Assembly: GCF_010907035.1 (NCBI RefSeq)
Contig: NZ_QUMK01000007.1
Span: 1-64,000, forward strand
DNA from: Rhodopseudomonas sp. BR0M22
Lineage (GTDB): Bacteria; Pseudomonadota; Alphaproteobacteria; Rhizobiales; Xanthobacteraceae
Direction of reading: 5' to 3'
Length of the DNA stretch: 64,000 nucleotides
The notes under the pieces are model-generated. The model was not told the DNA's origin and did not search any database. It worked only from the letters and a program-made list of their open reading frames with translations. Below are positions 34,386 through 42,758 of the stretch, piece by piece (the stretch's first letter is position 1; each line of letters begins with the position of its first letter). The position numbers and the translations under genes were made by a program.

Positions 34386-35381
34386 TTAATCGACCCCGCC
34401 AGTATCAGGCAAGCCGAGCATCAGTCGCATGTTCTGCACGGCGGCACCGGAGGCGCCCTTGCCGAGATTATCGAGCCGCGCCACCAGCACCGCCTGGCGG
34501 TGCGTGTCGCTGCCGAACACGTAGAGTTCGAGCTGGTTGGTGTCGTTCAGCGCTTCCGGCTCGATCCGGCCGCCCGTGTAAGGCGCAGCATCCAGCGGCG
34601 GCACCGACACATAGGTGCTGCCGGCATAACGCTGCGCCAGCGCGGCATGCAGCTCGGCGACCGCAGGCTTGCCCGGCAGCGTGTCGAGATGCAGCGGCAC
34701 CGACACCAGCATGCCCTGCCGGAAATTGCCGACCGAGGGAATGAAGATCGGACGCCGCGACAGGCCTGCGTACTTCTGGGTTTCCGGCAGATGCTTGTGG
34801 GCGAATCCGAGGCCGTACAGCTCGAACGCCGGTGCCGTACCGGCCTCATAGGCCGCGATCATGGACTTGCCGCCGCCGGAATAGCCGCTGACGGCGTTGA
34901 TCGTCACCGGATAGTCGGCCGGCAGCAGGCCGGCGTCGACCAGCGGCCGCAGCAGCGCGATGCCGCCGGTCGGGTAGCAACCGGGATTGGCGACCTTCCT
35001 GGCGGCGCGGATCTTGTCGGCCTGATCCGGCGCCAGCTCGGCGAAGCCATAGACCCAGTCCGGAGCGACACGGAACGCGGTCGAAGCGTCGAGCACCTTC
35101 GGGCCCGAAGCGCCGAGGTCGTCGATCAGCGCCACCGTCTCCTTGGCGGCATCGTCCGGCAGGCACAGGATGACGAGATCGACTTCTGCCATCAGCGCCC
35201 GCTTGGCGCCGGCGTCCTTGCGCTTGTCGTCGGGTATGTCCTTGACGGTGACCTGGCCGTGGCGCGCCAGCCGCTCGCGAATGCCGAGGCCCGTGGTGCC
35301 GGCGGCGCCGTCGATGAACACCACCGGCTTGCCGCTAGCAGCCTGCGCCTGGCCTGGATTGGTGCTGTCGGTCAGGGTCAT
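34386..35381 (-). CDS. argC: N-acetyl-gamma-glutamyl-phosphate reductase
   Basis: 331 residues; third step of arginine synthesis, reducing N-acetylglutamyl phosphate to the semialdehyde with NADPH. N-terminal 'VFIDGAAGTTGLGIRERLA' is the nucleotide-binding glycine loop and 'VANPGCYPTGGIALLRPLV' holds the catalytic cysteine. This is the shorter (type 2) ArgC. The ATG at 35381 has AAGGAG 6 bases upstream; the TTG six codons earlier overlaps that ribosome site and is rejected. Fifteen bases separate it from the paiB stop, so both may be co-transcribed. Confidence 0.94.
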   Translation of the reverse strand: MTLTDSTNPGQAQAASGKPVVFIDGAAGTTGLGIRERLARHGQVTVKDIPDDKRKDAGAKRALMAEVDLVILCLPDDAAKETVALIDDLGASGPKVLDASTAFRVAPDWVYGFAELAPDQADKIRAARKVANPGCYPTGGIALLRPLVDAGLLPADYPVTINAVSGYSGGGKSMIAAYEAGTAPAFELYGLGFAHKHLPETQKYAGLSRRPIFIPSVGNFRQGMLVSVPLHLDTLPGKPAVAELHAALAQRYAGSTYVSVPPLDAAPYTGGRIEPEALNDTNQLELYVFGSDTHRQAVLVARLDNLGKGASGAAVQNMRLMLGLPDTGGVD

Positions 35382-35395
35382 TTGAAGCTCCTTGA

Positions 35396-36061
35396 TCAAG
35401 CGGGTTCACCGGCGAGTGCCGGGACGGTGTAATCCAGATGCGGCCGCAGCGCGACCATCTCGGCGGCGATTTCCTGCGAGCCAGCGTCGGGCTGGCGCGC
35501 CAGCGCGGCGGCGATCGCGACATGATCGGCATCGGACTTGTGCTGGTTGAGCTTGAAGCTGCCCACCACCGCATCGACCCGCATCATCACCCCGACGATC
35601 GCCTGCTTCATCGCGTTGCGCCGTCCGGCCGCCATTTTGGCTATCGTCCAAGGCGGCTTCGGCTCCAGCGCGTTCTCGAACAGGGCGCTCACGTCGTCGA
35701 GCTGCGCATCCAGTTCGGCCGCCGACATCACCGCCGCCGGCCCGCTCAGCTGCACGCTGCGATACAGCCAGGTCGGCACCTGGTCCGGCGACGCGTACCA
35801 GTCGGCCGACACATAAGCATGACCGGCGGTCACCGCCATCAGCCACGGAGTGCGGGCATCGGCGCAGCCGGCGAGCGGATTGTTGCGCGCGATGTGAAAC
35901 GACAACAGCGGGGTGCCGTCGCTGGCATATTGGATCGCGAACGGCAGCGGGGAAGCAACCGGCCCAGCGGCGTCATGGGCGCAAGCGAGGCCGAAACCGC
36001 GCGCCGCCGCAAAGGCAAGGCAGGCGGACCGGTCGGGCTTGAACTGGGGTGGCGCGTACAT
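35396..36061 (-). CDS. FMN-binding negative transcriptional regulator (PaiB family)
   Basis: 221 residues, PaiB family: split-barrel flavin-binding proteins. It starts MYAPPQFKPDRSACLAFAAA and has 'SFHIARNNPLAGCADARTPW' and 'WYASPDQVPTWLYRSVQLSG', the conserved flavin-site region. The C-terminus carries 'MMRVDAVVGSFKLNQHKSDA', typical of the family. In Bacillus PaiB acts with PaiA in sporulation and protease control; in alphaproteobacteria the role is unclear. CCAGGAGT precedes the ATG. Upstream of argC by 15 bases. Confidence 0.88.
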   Translation of the reverse strand: MYAPPQFKPDRSACLAFAAARGFGLACAHDAAGPVASPLPFAIQYASDGTPLLSFHIARNNPLAGCADARTPWLMAVTAGHAYVSADWYASPDQVPTWLYRSVQLSGPAAVMSAAELDAQLDDVSALFENALEPKPPWTIAKMAAGRRNAMKQAIVGVMMRVDAVVGSFKLNQHKSDADHVAIAAALARQPDAGSQEIAAEMVALRPHLDYTVPALAGEPA

Positions 36062-36285
36062 CGGTAAAGACTCCTGGTTTGAACGGGAGCCGTCGGATCG
36101 ATGCGCGTAAGGGGATTTTCGAAGCTCACCTGCCGCGGACCGTAACCGGCGGCAGGGACAACGCTGTCAGACGCGCGCGTCAACCCATGCCGCGGGAATG
36201 CGGCGGCGGGCTTTGGCGGTGGTGAGCGCGTTGAGCATGAGAGGTTTGATAAGGTCAGAACGACGGAGCGTCAAGTCGCGCGCCG

Positions 36286-36314
36286 GGAGCAAGACAATCC
36301 TGGAGCAAGACAAT
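36286..36314 (+). repeat. Short tandem duplication
   Basis: GGAGCAAGACAAT occurs at 36286-36298 and again at 36302-36314, a 16-base period. It lies in the gap between the paiB and amidohydrolase genes. Possibly a replication-slippage product; no function is visible. Confidence 0.6.
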
Positions 36315-36376
36315 GCAGCGACCGCGGCTGCCTCAGGCCGGCCGCAACCTGAGGGACATGCCGATGCTGCCGTCCC

Positions 36377-38695
36377 TCAGCGCCACTGTTTCTCTTCGGC
36401 CGACCAGGCCCAGCCGGGCAGCCTTCCAGGCTTGCTGAATGCCGAGACGACATTGGCAAGAAGGCGCGAAACGTTGTTGTCGAAATTTCGATACGGTAGC
36501 GACTGACTGAAGGCGATCGACCCGGTCGAGAACACCGCGCCGTCGTTCGGAGCGGTGAAATACACCATATCGGCGCGCACGCGATAGTCGTGCGATCCGG
36601 ACAGGCCCGGATAGGGATAGAGCACCTCCTCGACCACCGTCTGATAATTGTCGCTGTGCCCGCCCGAGGACGCGACGATCAGCGAGTGCGGCGGCGTGCC
36701 GAGCGTCAAGTCATAGCGATCGATCTCGATGCCGCCGGCCGCGCCCTGCGCGAGACCGAAATCACCGATGATTTCGCCTTCGATGCCCTCCATGATCCAG
36801 GACACGCGGCGATGCCAACTGTCGGGCATCCGTCGGAACGGCCGCGCAGAGTCGAACCCTTCCGAAATGAAGCCGACGCCGAACACCTTCTGGGGCGGGC
36901 GTCCGAGGTCCTTCCAGAGTCCGCTCTTCTGCCCCGTCGTCGCCAGATAGTATTCGCCGGGCCGGGCCTGCCAGGCGCGCATGCCGGAGTTCAGCTTGCG
37001 CACCTCCATGCACCAGGGATCTTCGCTGTGGTACCCGACATTCCAGTAATATCCATTGCCGCCGAGATAGACGAACCGGCCGCCGGAGGCGATGTAGTCT
37101 TCGGTGGCATCGAGAATCTGCTCGGAAACGTACTCCGGATGCGTTCCGCTCAGCACCACATTGTACGGCTTCAACGCCTCGATGCCGTCGCGATGCAAAT
37201 CCTCGTCCGTCGTCACGTCGTAGTCGTAGCCCATGTGGTCGAGCCAGGCGATGATCGACAGGTCCGCCGGAAACTGCCACGTCACACCCATCGACGACAT
37301 CCGGGCTTTCGGGCGCATGTTCAAGATCGGCCGTCGATAGGTGCTGTAGCAGACCCCTGCCCCATCGCCGTGATGATCGTAAAGCGACAGACCGAACTCC
37401 GCAGTCTGATACAGCTCGATGTCGACTTCCGAGAGAATTGGCGACTGGCCGGCGAGCGGTTGCATGATCTCGGCATCGAAACTGAGATGTTCATTCGCAT
37501 AGGCAAGATAGCTTCCGGTCGGCACCAGGAAGAGAATCGGCGCTTTCGGCCTGACGGGGCGCACGAAAAACACGATATACTCTTCGCGCATTCCTTTCGC
37601 GTCGCCCGTTCGTAAGCGGAAGGCGTAGGCGCCGCTCCTGACGTCGGGCACCTTGATCGAGCGCGTCAGCTCCCATCTGCAATCGATGATGGCGTCGTCG
37701 TGAAACTCGATGCCACCGTACTGCTGTGGCGCGAGCCGGAAGCAGTCGTCCCGCCCCTGCCAGTTGAACCCCGTCTGCGCGCGGACCGGACGGTTGTAAC
37801 CCGTCGCATGCAGACCATATGGGCCGGCATCGACCACCCGGTCGCCGATGCCGCGCTCGGTATAGCCCTGCGTGGTGTCCCAGAATGCGACCAGCCCGTC
37901 CTGCGGCGGCACCCCGCTGTCGCGGTAGCTGTCGAGCTCGGTCCGGGTCAGGACACGCTCGAACACGCCGGGACGATCGAGCTTGCCATTCAGACACTGG
38001 GTAACGAAGTCGCCGCGTAGCGTATGGTGATCCCGCGCTCCGGCGAGCAGGAATGGCAGCTCCGGCGGGTTCGCCGGACGGAAGCGCAGCGTCTCACGCA
38101 CATGCGACCGGAAGTCGACGTTGGCGACCTTGCTGAGCAGTGAATTGTAACGGGTCGAGACACCTTCCTGGTATAGCGTCGCGACCCCGGTGGTGGCATC
38201 GAATGTCGCCGCGACGAAATACCAATTGTTCTTCAACACGGGCACTTCGGCGTCGAGGTAATCGACTTCGCCACCGTCGCCGAACCCGAATTCGAGAAAG
38301 CCGTCCGGATTGAGCCACAATCCGTACCCGCGATTGCCGAACGCGTCCCACCGTCCGAGCAGACACTGCCGCCGGCCGCCCCCCGGATTGTTCGGATACA
38401 CGAAGGTGCAAAGGCTGAAGCTGCCGCCGAGGGCCAGACGCCGATCGGGATCGGCAACGGTCAGAAAGGATCCGACCTGGGTGAACTGCTTGCGGACTCG
38501 CCACACGCCATTCGCCTCGGAAGCGATCTCTTCCTCTCGATAGCCCGGACCAGCCGGATGAGCATCGCCGTGAATCAGCCTCACCAATTGCGCATCGACG
38601 ACGTCGGTACCGTCCGCGTGCACATAGAACGAGATGTCATCGCCGGGTTTGACCGAAATCTTGTCCGCGTATCCGAATATCTTCTTCTCGGCCAT
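36377..38695 (-). CDS. N,N-dimethylformamidase-type amidohydrolase, large (beta) subunit
   Basis: 772 residues, close in length to the large subunit of Paracoccus dimethylformamidase (about 760). The enzyme hydrolyses N,N-dimethylformamide to dimethylamine and formate at a mononuclear iron held by two tyrosines and a carboxylate. Residues about 90-290 form a LamG/concanavalin-like domain ('LLGRWDAFGNRGYGLWLNPD'). The C-terminal catalytic domain has 'LYDHHGDGAGVCYSTYRRPI' and 'YLGGNGYYWNVGYHSEDPW', Tyr-rich stretches typical of the family. Iron ligands were not assigned individually. GGAGAAG lies before the ATG. It follows the small-subunit gene by 36 bases at the end of the transporter operon. 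Actual substrate may be another small amide. Confidence 0.85.
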   Translation of the reverse strand: MAEKKIFGYADKISVKPGDDISFYVHADGTDVVDAQLVRLIHGDAHPAGPGYREEEIASEANGVWRVRKQFTQVGSFLTVADPDRRLALGGSFSLCTFVYPNNPGGGRRQCLLGRWDAFGNRGYGLWLNPDGFLEFGFGDGGEVDYLDAEVPVLKNNWYFVAATFDATTGVATLYQEGVSTRYNSLLSKVANVDFRSHVRETLRFRPANPPELPFLLAGARDHHTLRGDFVTQCLNGKLDRPGVFERVLTRTELDSYRDSGVPPQDGLVAFWDTTQGYTERGIGDRVVDAGPYGLHATGYNRPVRAQTGFNWQGRDDCFRLAPQQYGGIEFHDDAIIDCRWELTRSIKVPDVRSGAYAFRLRTGDAKGMREEYIVFFVRPVRPKAPILFLVPTGSYLAYANEHLSFDAEIMQPLAGQSPILSEVDIELYQTAEFGLSLYDHHGDGAGVCYSTYRRPILNMRPKARMSSMGVTWQFPADLSIIAWLDHMGYDYDVTTDEDLHRDGIEALKPYNVVLSGTHPEYVSEQILDATEDYIASGGRFVYLGGNGYYWNVGYHSEDPWCMEVRKLNSGMRAWQARPGEYYLATTGQKSGLWKDLGRPPQKVFGVGFISEGFDSARPFRRMPDSWHRRVSWIMEGIEGEIIGDFGLAQGAAGGIEIDRYDLTLGTPPHSLIVASSGGHSDNYQTVVEEVLYPYPGLSGSHDYRVRADMVYFTAPNDGAVFSTGSIAFSQSLPYRNFDNNVSRLLANVVSAFSKPGRLPGWAWSAEEKQWR

Positions 38696-38731
38696 GGTGG
38701 TGGGCTTCTCCGGCGACTGAACAGAACGGCT

Positions 38732-39097
38732 TCAGGTTTCGAGTAGATCCTGCACACGGCGCAGGAACAGCGCGTGATAGGCCTCGTCGGGCGTTTCGTA
38801 GTTGCGATCTTCGACCATGCGCGGCGCGGTGCCGCGATGCCCCGACAGCGCGACGATGCGATAGGCCTTGAATTCTTCCAGCACCATGATCGCATATTTG
38901 TCGACCTGCCCCTGGCGCCGGAAATAGATCAACAGGCGTTCGAGCGCTTCACTGTGCTGGCCGAGCGGCTTGGATTTATGCTCGGCGATCACCGCGTCGG
39001 ACACCAGGCGCTTGAGAAAGTCTCGCTGCATCTTGTCGAAGCGGCGGAAATAGACCTGATCCTTGTCTTCCACCTCGGTGGCTTCTTCGGGCAACAT
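38732..39097 (-). CDS. N,N-dimethylformamidase-type amidohydrolase, small (alpha) subunit
   Basis: 121 residues from an internal ATG: MLPEEATEVEDKDQVYFRRF. The C-terminal half 'RLLIYFRRQGQVDKYAIMVL', then 'KAYRIVALSG' and 'DEAYHALFLRRVQDLL', follows the pattern of the Paracoccus small subunit (Y-F-R, K-Y-x-I, A-Y-R-I, E-A-x-H-A-x-F-L-R-R), as recalled. A perfect AAAGGAGG lies six bases before the ATG. The same frame is open upstream into livM, so the product may be made free, fused, or both. The large subunit gene follows by 36 bases. Confidence 0.78.
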   Translation of the reverse strand: MLPEEATEVEDKDQVYFRRFDKMQRDFLKRLVSDAVIAEHKSKPLGQHSEALERLLIYFRRQGQVDKYAIMVLEEFKAYRIVALSGHRGTAPRMVEDRNYETPDEAYHALFLRRVQDLLET

Positions 39098-40387
39098 CTC
39101 GCCTCCTTTCTCGGCTCGGGTTGATCGTCTCTCGCTCTTTTTCTTGTCGCGCCACGCCCGAAACTGAGACTTGATGCCGAAGATGCCGCCACGCAGGAAC
39201 AGCACCACGCCGAGCATGATCGCGCCGATCAGCACGAAGCGTAGTGGACCGAGATCGATCAACACTCGATCGATGAAAACGACGATCAACGTGCCGGCAA
39301 CCGCGCCCTCGGCGCGCCCGATGCCGCCGATCACCAGCATCGCCAGCGACAGCAGCAGCGTGTCGAACGAGAACAGGTTCGGCGAAGCGCCGCCGAAATG
39401 GGTCGCATAGAAACCGCCGATGAAGCCGAGCGCGGCGGACGAGATCAAAAACACCATGATGCGAGCGCGAATGAAATCGACGCCGCAGGCTTGTGCGAAG
39501 CCCTCCTTCTTCTCTTGGGCCATCCGCAGCAAACGGCCGAGTCGCTTGCCATCGACGAACCGATACAGGAACAGCGCAAGGATCATCACGAACAGCGCGG
39601 CGTAATAGCCGAGCAGCAGACGGTTGGTCTGCGAAAGCCCTGCCGGCAGATAGCTCGGCGCGCCGTATAGACCGCCGGTCGCCGAGCCGAACTGGCGCGA
39701 CTGCACCACATAAACGCGACACAGCTCGACGACACCGAGCGTCAGCAGCGCGTAATAGAAGCCGTCAAGCCGCATCGCCGGCAGTGCGATCAGGAGACCG
39801 AAAGCGAGACCGATCAGCACCCCCGCAAGCGGCAGCAGCCACCACGGCAATCCCAGCATAATCGCCATATAGGTGGTGCCGTAAGCCGCCGCGCCGACGA
39901 CCGCATAGGTTGCCAGCGAGAAGATGCCCGCGGTGCCGACCACCAGCATCCAGCACAGATTGATGGCCGCATAGATCGCGAAGACCGAGGCTGCGGACAT
40001 CGCCGTGTTGAAAGAACTGGCCGGCACGAAAAGCGGCATGATCAGGAACGCCGCGAGCGCCAGTACCCACCAGATCGGCCGCTTGTCGACGATGGTCTTT
40101 TCGCGGCGCATCGTCTTGGGATTGTATTCGCCATGGATGTTCAGCACGCGCCGGCGCGTCGGCCAGTAGCGCGTCCGCGTCCACAACGCTCCGCCGTGGC
40201 CGGGCCATTTGTAGTAATAGCGCAGCCGTCCGACGAGATACATTTTCGGACGAAACCGCGTGGTCTCGTCCCAGGTCACCTGATGCGACAGAAACGGATT
40301 GGTCACGACCTCCCGCGCCGGGGTCTCCGGATGCTGGGAGTCGGTCGGATCGATCCAGATCGGAGCGGTCGTGTCGGTCATCGTCAT
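38732..40387 (-). CDS. Liv-type ABC permease (LivM) in frame with amidohydrolase small subunit
   Basis: A single open frame of 551 residues. Residues 1-103 are an unusual soluble N-terminal extension. About 104-400 are a LivM-type permease with about nine hydrophobic segments ('LCWMLVVGTAGIFSLATYAV', 'MLVIGGIGRAEGAVAGTLIV'). A basic linker 'DKKKSERRSTRAEKGGE' leads at residue 431 into the amidohydrolase small subunit. The start ATG 40387 overlaps the livH stop as ATGA. Either the permease stop was lost, giving a permease-enzyme fusion, or ribosomes start anew at the internal ribosome site. A sequencing error removing a stop is also possible. Confidence 0.75.
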   Translation of the reverse strand: MTMTDTTAPIWIDPTDSQHPETPAREVVTNPFLSHQVTWDETTRFRPKMYLVGRLRYYYKWPGHGGALWTRTRYWPTRRRVLNIHGEYNPKTMRREKTIVDKRPIWWVLALAAFLIMPLFVPASSFNTAMSAASVFAIYAAINLCWMLVVGTAGIFSLATYAVVGAAAYGTTYMAIMLGLPWWLLPLAGVLIGLAFGLLIALPAMRLDGFYYALLTLGVVELCRVYVVQSRQFGSATGGLYGAPSYLPAGLSQTNRLLLGYYAALFVMILALFLYRFVDGKRLGRLLRMAQEKKEGFAQACGVDFIRARIMVFLISSAALGFIGGFYATHFGGASPNLFSFDTLLLSLAMLVIGGIGRAEGAVAGTLIVVFIDRVLIDLGPLRFVLIGAIMLGVVLFLRGGIFGIKSQFRAWRDKKKSERRSTRAEKGGEMLPEEATEVEDKDQVYFRRFDKMQRDFLKRLVSDAVIAEHKSKPLGQHSEALERLLIYFRRQGQVDKYAIMVLEEFKAYRIVALSGHRGTAPRMVEDRNYETPDEAYHALFLRRVQDLLET

Positions 40388-41265
40388 GCCTCGCGGGCCT
40401 TGTCGAGAATTCCGGAGATGCCGCGCGGACGGATCAGGAGAACCACGATGATGAGCAGGAACTGGGTGATCAGGACGTATTGACCGCCGAGAAAGGTCAA
40501 AGTCAGCGACTCGTTCACGCCGAGCATGATCGCACCGATCACCGCACCCGGAATGCTGCCGAGGCCGCCGACCAGCGCGATGCTCAGCCCCTTGATCATC
40601 GGCGTGATGCCGCTGAACGGCGCGACGTAGTAGGTCTGAGCCAGCAGCACAGCCGCCAACCCCGCGAGCGATCCGGTCAGCGCCATCACATAGATGCTGG
40701 TTCGGCGGACGCCGATGCCGACGATCGACGCCGCATGCGGGTTCATCATCATCGCGCGGATTTCGAGACCGCGGCGGCTGGAGCGCATCCAGAGCAGGAT
40801 CAGAGTGAGCAGCAGGATCGCCGACAGCGACGCCCCGAGCTTGTCGGACGTCACCACGACGCCGAGGATATCGGCGTTCCAGCTGCCGAACAGCCGCGGC
40901 AGAGACTTGGCCCGTGGGCCGAACCACCACAGCAGGATCTGGTTGCCGACCAGGCTGATGGCGAGCGTCGCGATCAGCGCGCGCAGCGGAAAATTCGGCT
41001 TGTCGTGGATCGGAATGAAGGCGAGCAGGCAGACGATGAGTCCGCCGATCGCACCGGTCAGAATTCCCGCGATCATCACGACCACCGGAAACGGGCCGAT
41101 ATACACGCTCGCCAGCCACGCACCGTAGCCGGACAGCGCGAAGATGAATCCGTAGGCCATGTTGACGAGACCCAGGCTCGACCAGGTGACGGAAATGCCG
41201 ATCGCCAGGGTGCCGTAGATGCAGGTCAGCGTGATCGCATTGGTGACGATGAAGCCCCAGTTCAT
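40384..41265 (-). CDS. Branched-chain amino acid-type ABC permease (LivH-like)
   Basis: 293 residues, about eight hydrophobic segments, LivH family. Typical elements: 'LGLVNMAYGFIFALSGYGAW', 'LEIRAMMMNPHAASIVGIGV' and 'GITPMIKGLSIALVGGLGSI', ending near the cytoplasmic EAA-like loop that contacts the ATPases. Start ATG overlaps the livF stop (ATGA at 41262-41265) and its own stop overlaps the next ATG, so translation is coupled on both sides. In this operon it probably carries small amides or related compounds rather than leucine. Confidence 0.88.
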   Translation of the reverse strand: MNWGFIVTNAITLTCIYGTLAIGISVTWSSLGLVNMAYGFIFALSGYGAWLASVYIGPFPVVVMIAGILTGAIGGLIVCLLAFIPIHDKPNFPLRALIATLAISLVGNQILLWWFGPRAKSLPRLFGSWNADILGVVVTSDKLGASLSAILLLTLILLWMRSSRRGLEIRAMMMNPHAASIVGIGVRRTSIYVMALTGSLAGLAAVLLAQTYYVAPFSGITPMIKGLSIALVGGLGSIPGAVIGAIMLGVNESLTLTFLGGQYVLITQFLLIIVVLLIRPRGISGILDKAREA

Positions 41266-42005
41266 CGGTTGCGCTCCATCGACAGGGTCTTAGACGCCGA
41301 AGCCTCGCCCTTCAGCTTGCCGGCATGCATTCCAATGATGCGGTCGACGCTGCCTTCGAGCAGCGCGACGTTCTGCTCGGCGATGACCATCGCCGAGCCG
41401 CCGAGTTCGACCGCCATCAAGGCCTCGACGACCGAGCGCCCGATCTTCGGGGCGAGCCCGAGCGACGGCTCGTCGACGAGAAACAATTCGGCATCGGACA
41501 TCAGGCCACGACCGATCGACACCATCCGGCGTTCGCCACCCGACAGGCGGCCGACCGGCGTCTTCATCAGCTTCTCCAGCGGCGGAAAAATCTGCAGGAT
41601 GCGCTTCTTGCGCAGCGCGCGTTCGGCCCAGGCCCGCTTGGTGAAGGCGCCGCTGTCGAGATGCTCCTCCACCGTCAGGCCGTGAAAGATCTCGTCGCCT
41701 TGCGGGATCAGCGCCAGGCCGCGCCGAACGATCAGATGCGTGTAACGTCCGGGCCCCTGGCTGCGGGTGCGACCGACCTCGTAGCCGTTGAGCTTAATCG
41801 AGCCGCGCTGCCAGCCTGTCAGCCCTGCGATCGCCTGAAACAAGGTCGACTTGCCGTGCCCGTTGAGGCCGACGAGGCCGATCCGCTCGCCGGCGAACAC
41901 CGTGAGGTCGAGGTCGTGGATCACCCGCATCGGTCCCCACCCCGCGGACAGTCCTTGGACATCGAGCACAGCCGGGCGGGTCGAGACGGTTTCGGGGGCA
42001 GCCAT
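41262..42005 (-). CDS. ABC transporter ATP-binding protein (LivF-like)
   Basis: 247 residues. Walker A 'GLNGHGKST', signature 'RLSGGERRMVSIGRGLM' and Walker B 'AELFLVDEPSLGLAPKIG' are intact, as is the H-loop region further on. It lacks the long insertion of LivG, as expected for LivF. ATG 42003-42005 overlaps the livG stop; a longer in-frame start upstream is only a shadow of livG. Pairs with LivG as the motor for the LivH/LivM permease. Confidence 0.92.
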   Translation of the reverse strand: MAAPETVSTRPAVLDVQGLSAGWGPMRVIHDLDLTVFAGERIGLVGLNGHGKSTLFQAIAGLTGWQRGSIKLNGYEVGRTRSQGPGRYTHLIVRRGLALIPQGDEIFHGLTVEEHLDSGAFTKRAWAERALRKKRILQIFPPLEKLMKTPVGRLSGGERRMVSIGRGLMSDAELFLVDEPSLGLAPKIGRSVVEALMAVELGGSAMVIAEQNVALLEGSVDRIIGMHAGKLKGEASASKTLSMERNR

Positions 42006-42742
42006 CAGTGCAACCCTCCGCCTGCTTCCGTCTCGAAATACGCCGCCTTCACCCGTGGATTTTCCAGGATCTCCGAGAGCAGCCCCTCGGCGATCGTCTC
42101 GCCGGCATCCATCACCAGCACACGATCGGCGATCGTATCGAGCAGCTCCATTCGATGCTCGATCAGCACGATCGCGATGTTGAGCTCCTTCGCCAGCACT
42201 CGCATGATGTCGTCGAGTTCGTCGATCTCGGAGTTGATCAACCCCGCCGCCGGCTCGTCCATCAACAGCACCGATGGCCGCCGCATCAACAGGCAGGTCA
42301 TCAGCAGCTTGCGTCGGTTGAGAGTGTCGAGCCGATCCGCCATCGTCCCGCCGGGGGTCCGAAAGCCGACCAGCCCCGCGCCCCATTCGGCATCATCCGG
42401 CGTCAGATATGGCCGATAGGCCTGGCGAGCAGCTTTCAAAACCTGTGCGACGGTCATGTCTTCCGGCACGATCGGCGTTTGGTAGGTCCGGCCGATGCCG
42501 AGCCGGGCCCTTTGATGCAACGGCAGACCGGTGACGTCCCGACCGTCATAGGTCACCGTGCCGCTCTTCGGCGAAATTCGGCCGGACAGCACCTCGAACA
42601 AGCTGGTCTTGCCCGCACCGTTAGGTCCGATGATCCCCATCACCTCGCCCGGCTTCACGTCGAGGGAGATCTCACGCAGGATCGACCGGCCACCGAGATC
42701 GAGCGCGATCCGGTCACAGGAGAAGATCGGCGACGGCGTCAT
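42005..42742 (-). CDS. ABC transporter ATP-binding protein (LivG-like)
   Basis: 245 residues. Walker A 'IGPNGAGKTSLFEVLSGRIS', Walker B 'SVLLMDEPAAGLINSEIDEL' and the H-loop 'IVLIEHRMELLDTIADRVLV' are present. The signature region is atypical: 'DRLDTLNRRKLLMTCLLMRR' in place of LSGGQ-x-R, so the canonical LSGGQ is degenerate. LivG proteins normally keep 'LSYGQQR'. The ATPase may rely on LivF for the composite site. It lies 16 bases after the binding-protein gene. Confidence 0.88.
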   Translation of the reverse strand: MTPSPIFSCDRIALDLGGRSILREISLDVKPGEVMGIIGPNGAGKTSLFEVLSGRISPKSGTVTYDGRDVTGLPLHQRARLGIGRTYQTPIVPEDMTVAQVLKAARQAYRPYLTPDDAEWGAGLVGFRTPGGTMADRLDTLNRRKLLMTCLLMRRPSVLLMDEPAAGLINSEIDELDDIMRVLAKELNIAIVLIEHRMELLDTIADRVLVMDAGETIAEGLLSEILENPRVKAAYFETEAGGGLH

Positions 42743-42758
42743 CGTTATCGCCCAGGCA

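Noticed and set aside
40388-41119. N-terminal extension of the livM frame by 244 residues
   Set aside because: This part is an out-of-frame reading of livH; the livM ATG at 40387 overlaps the livH stop and fits the operon's pattern.
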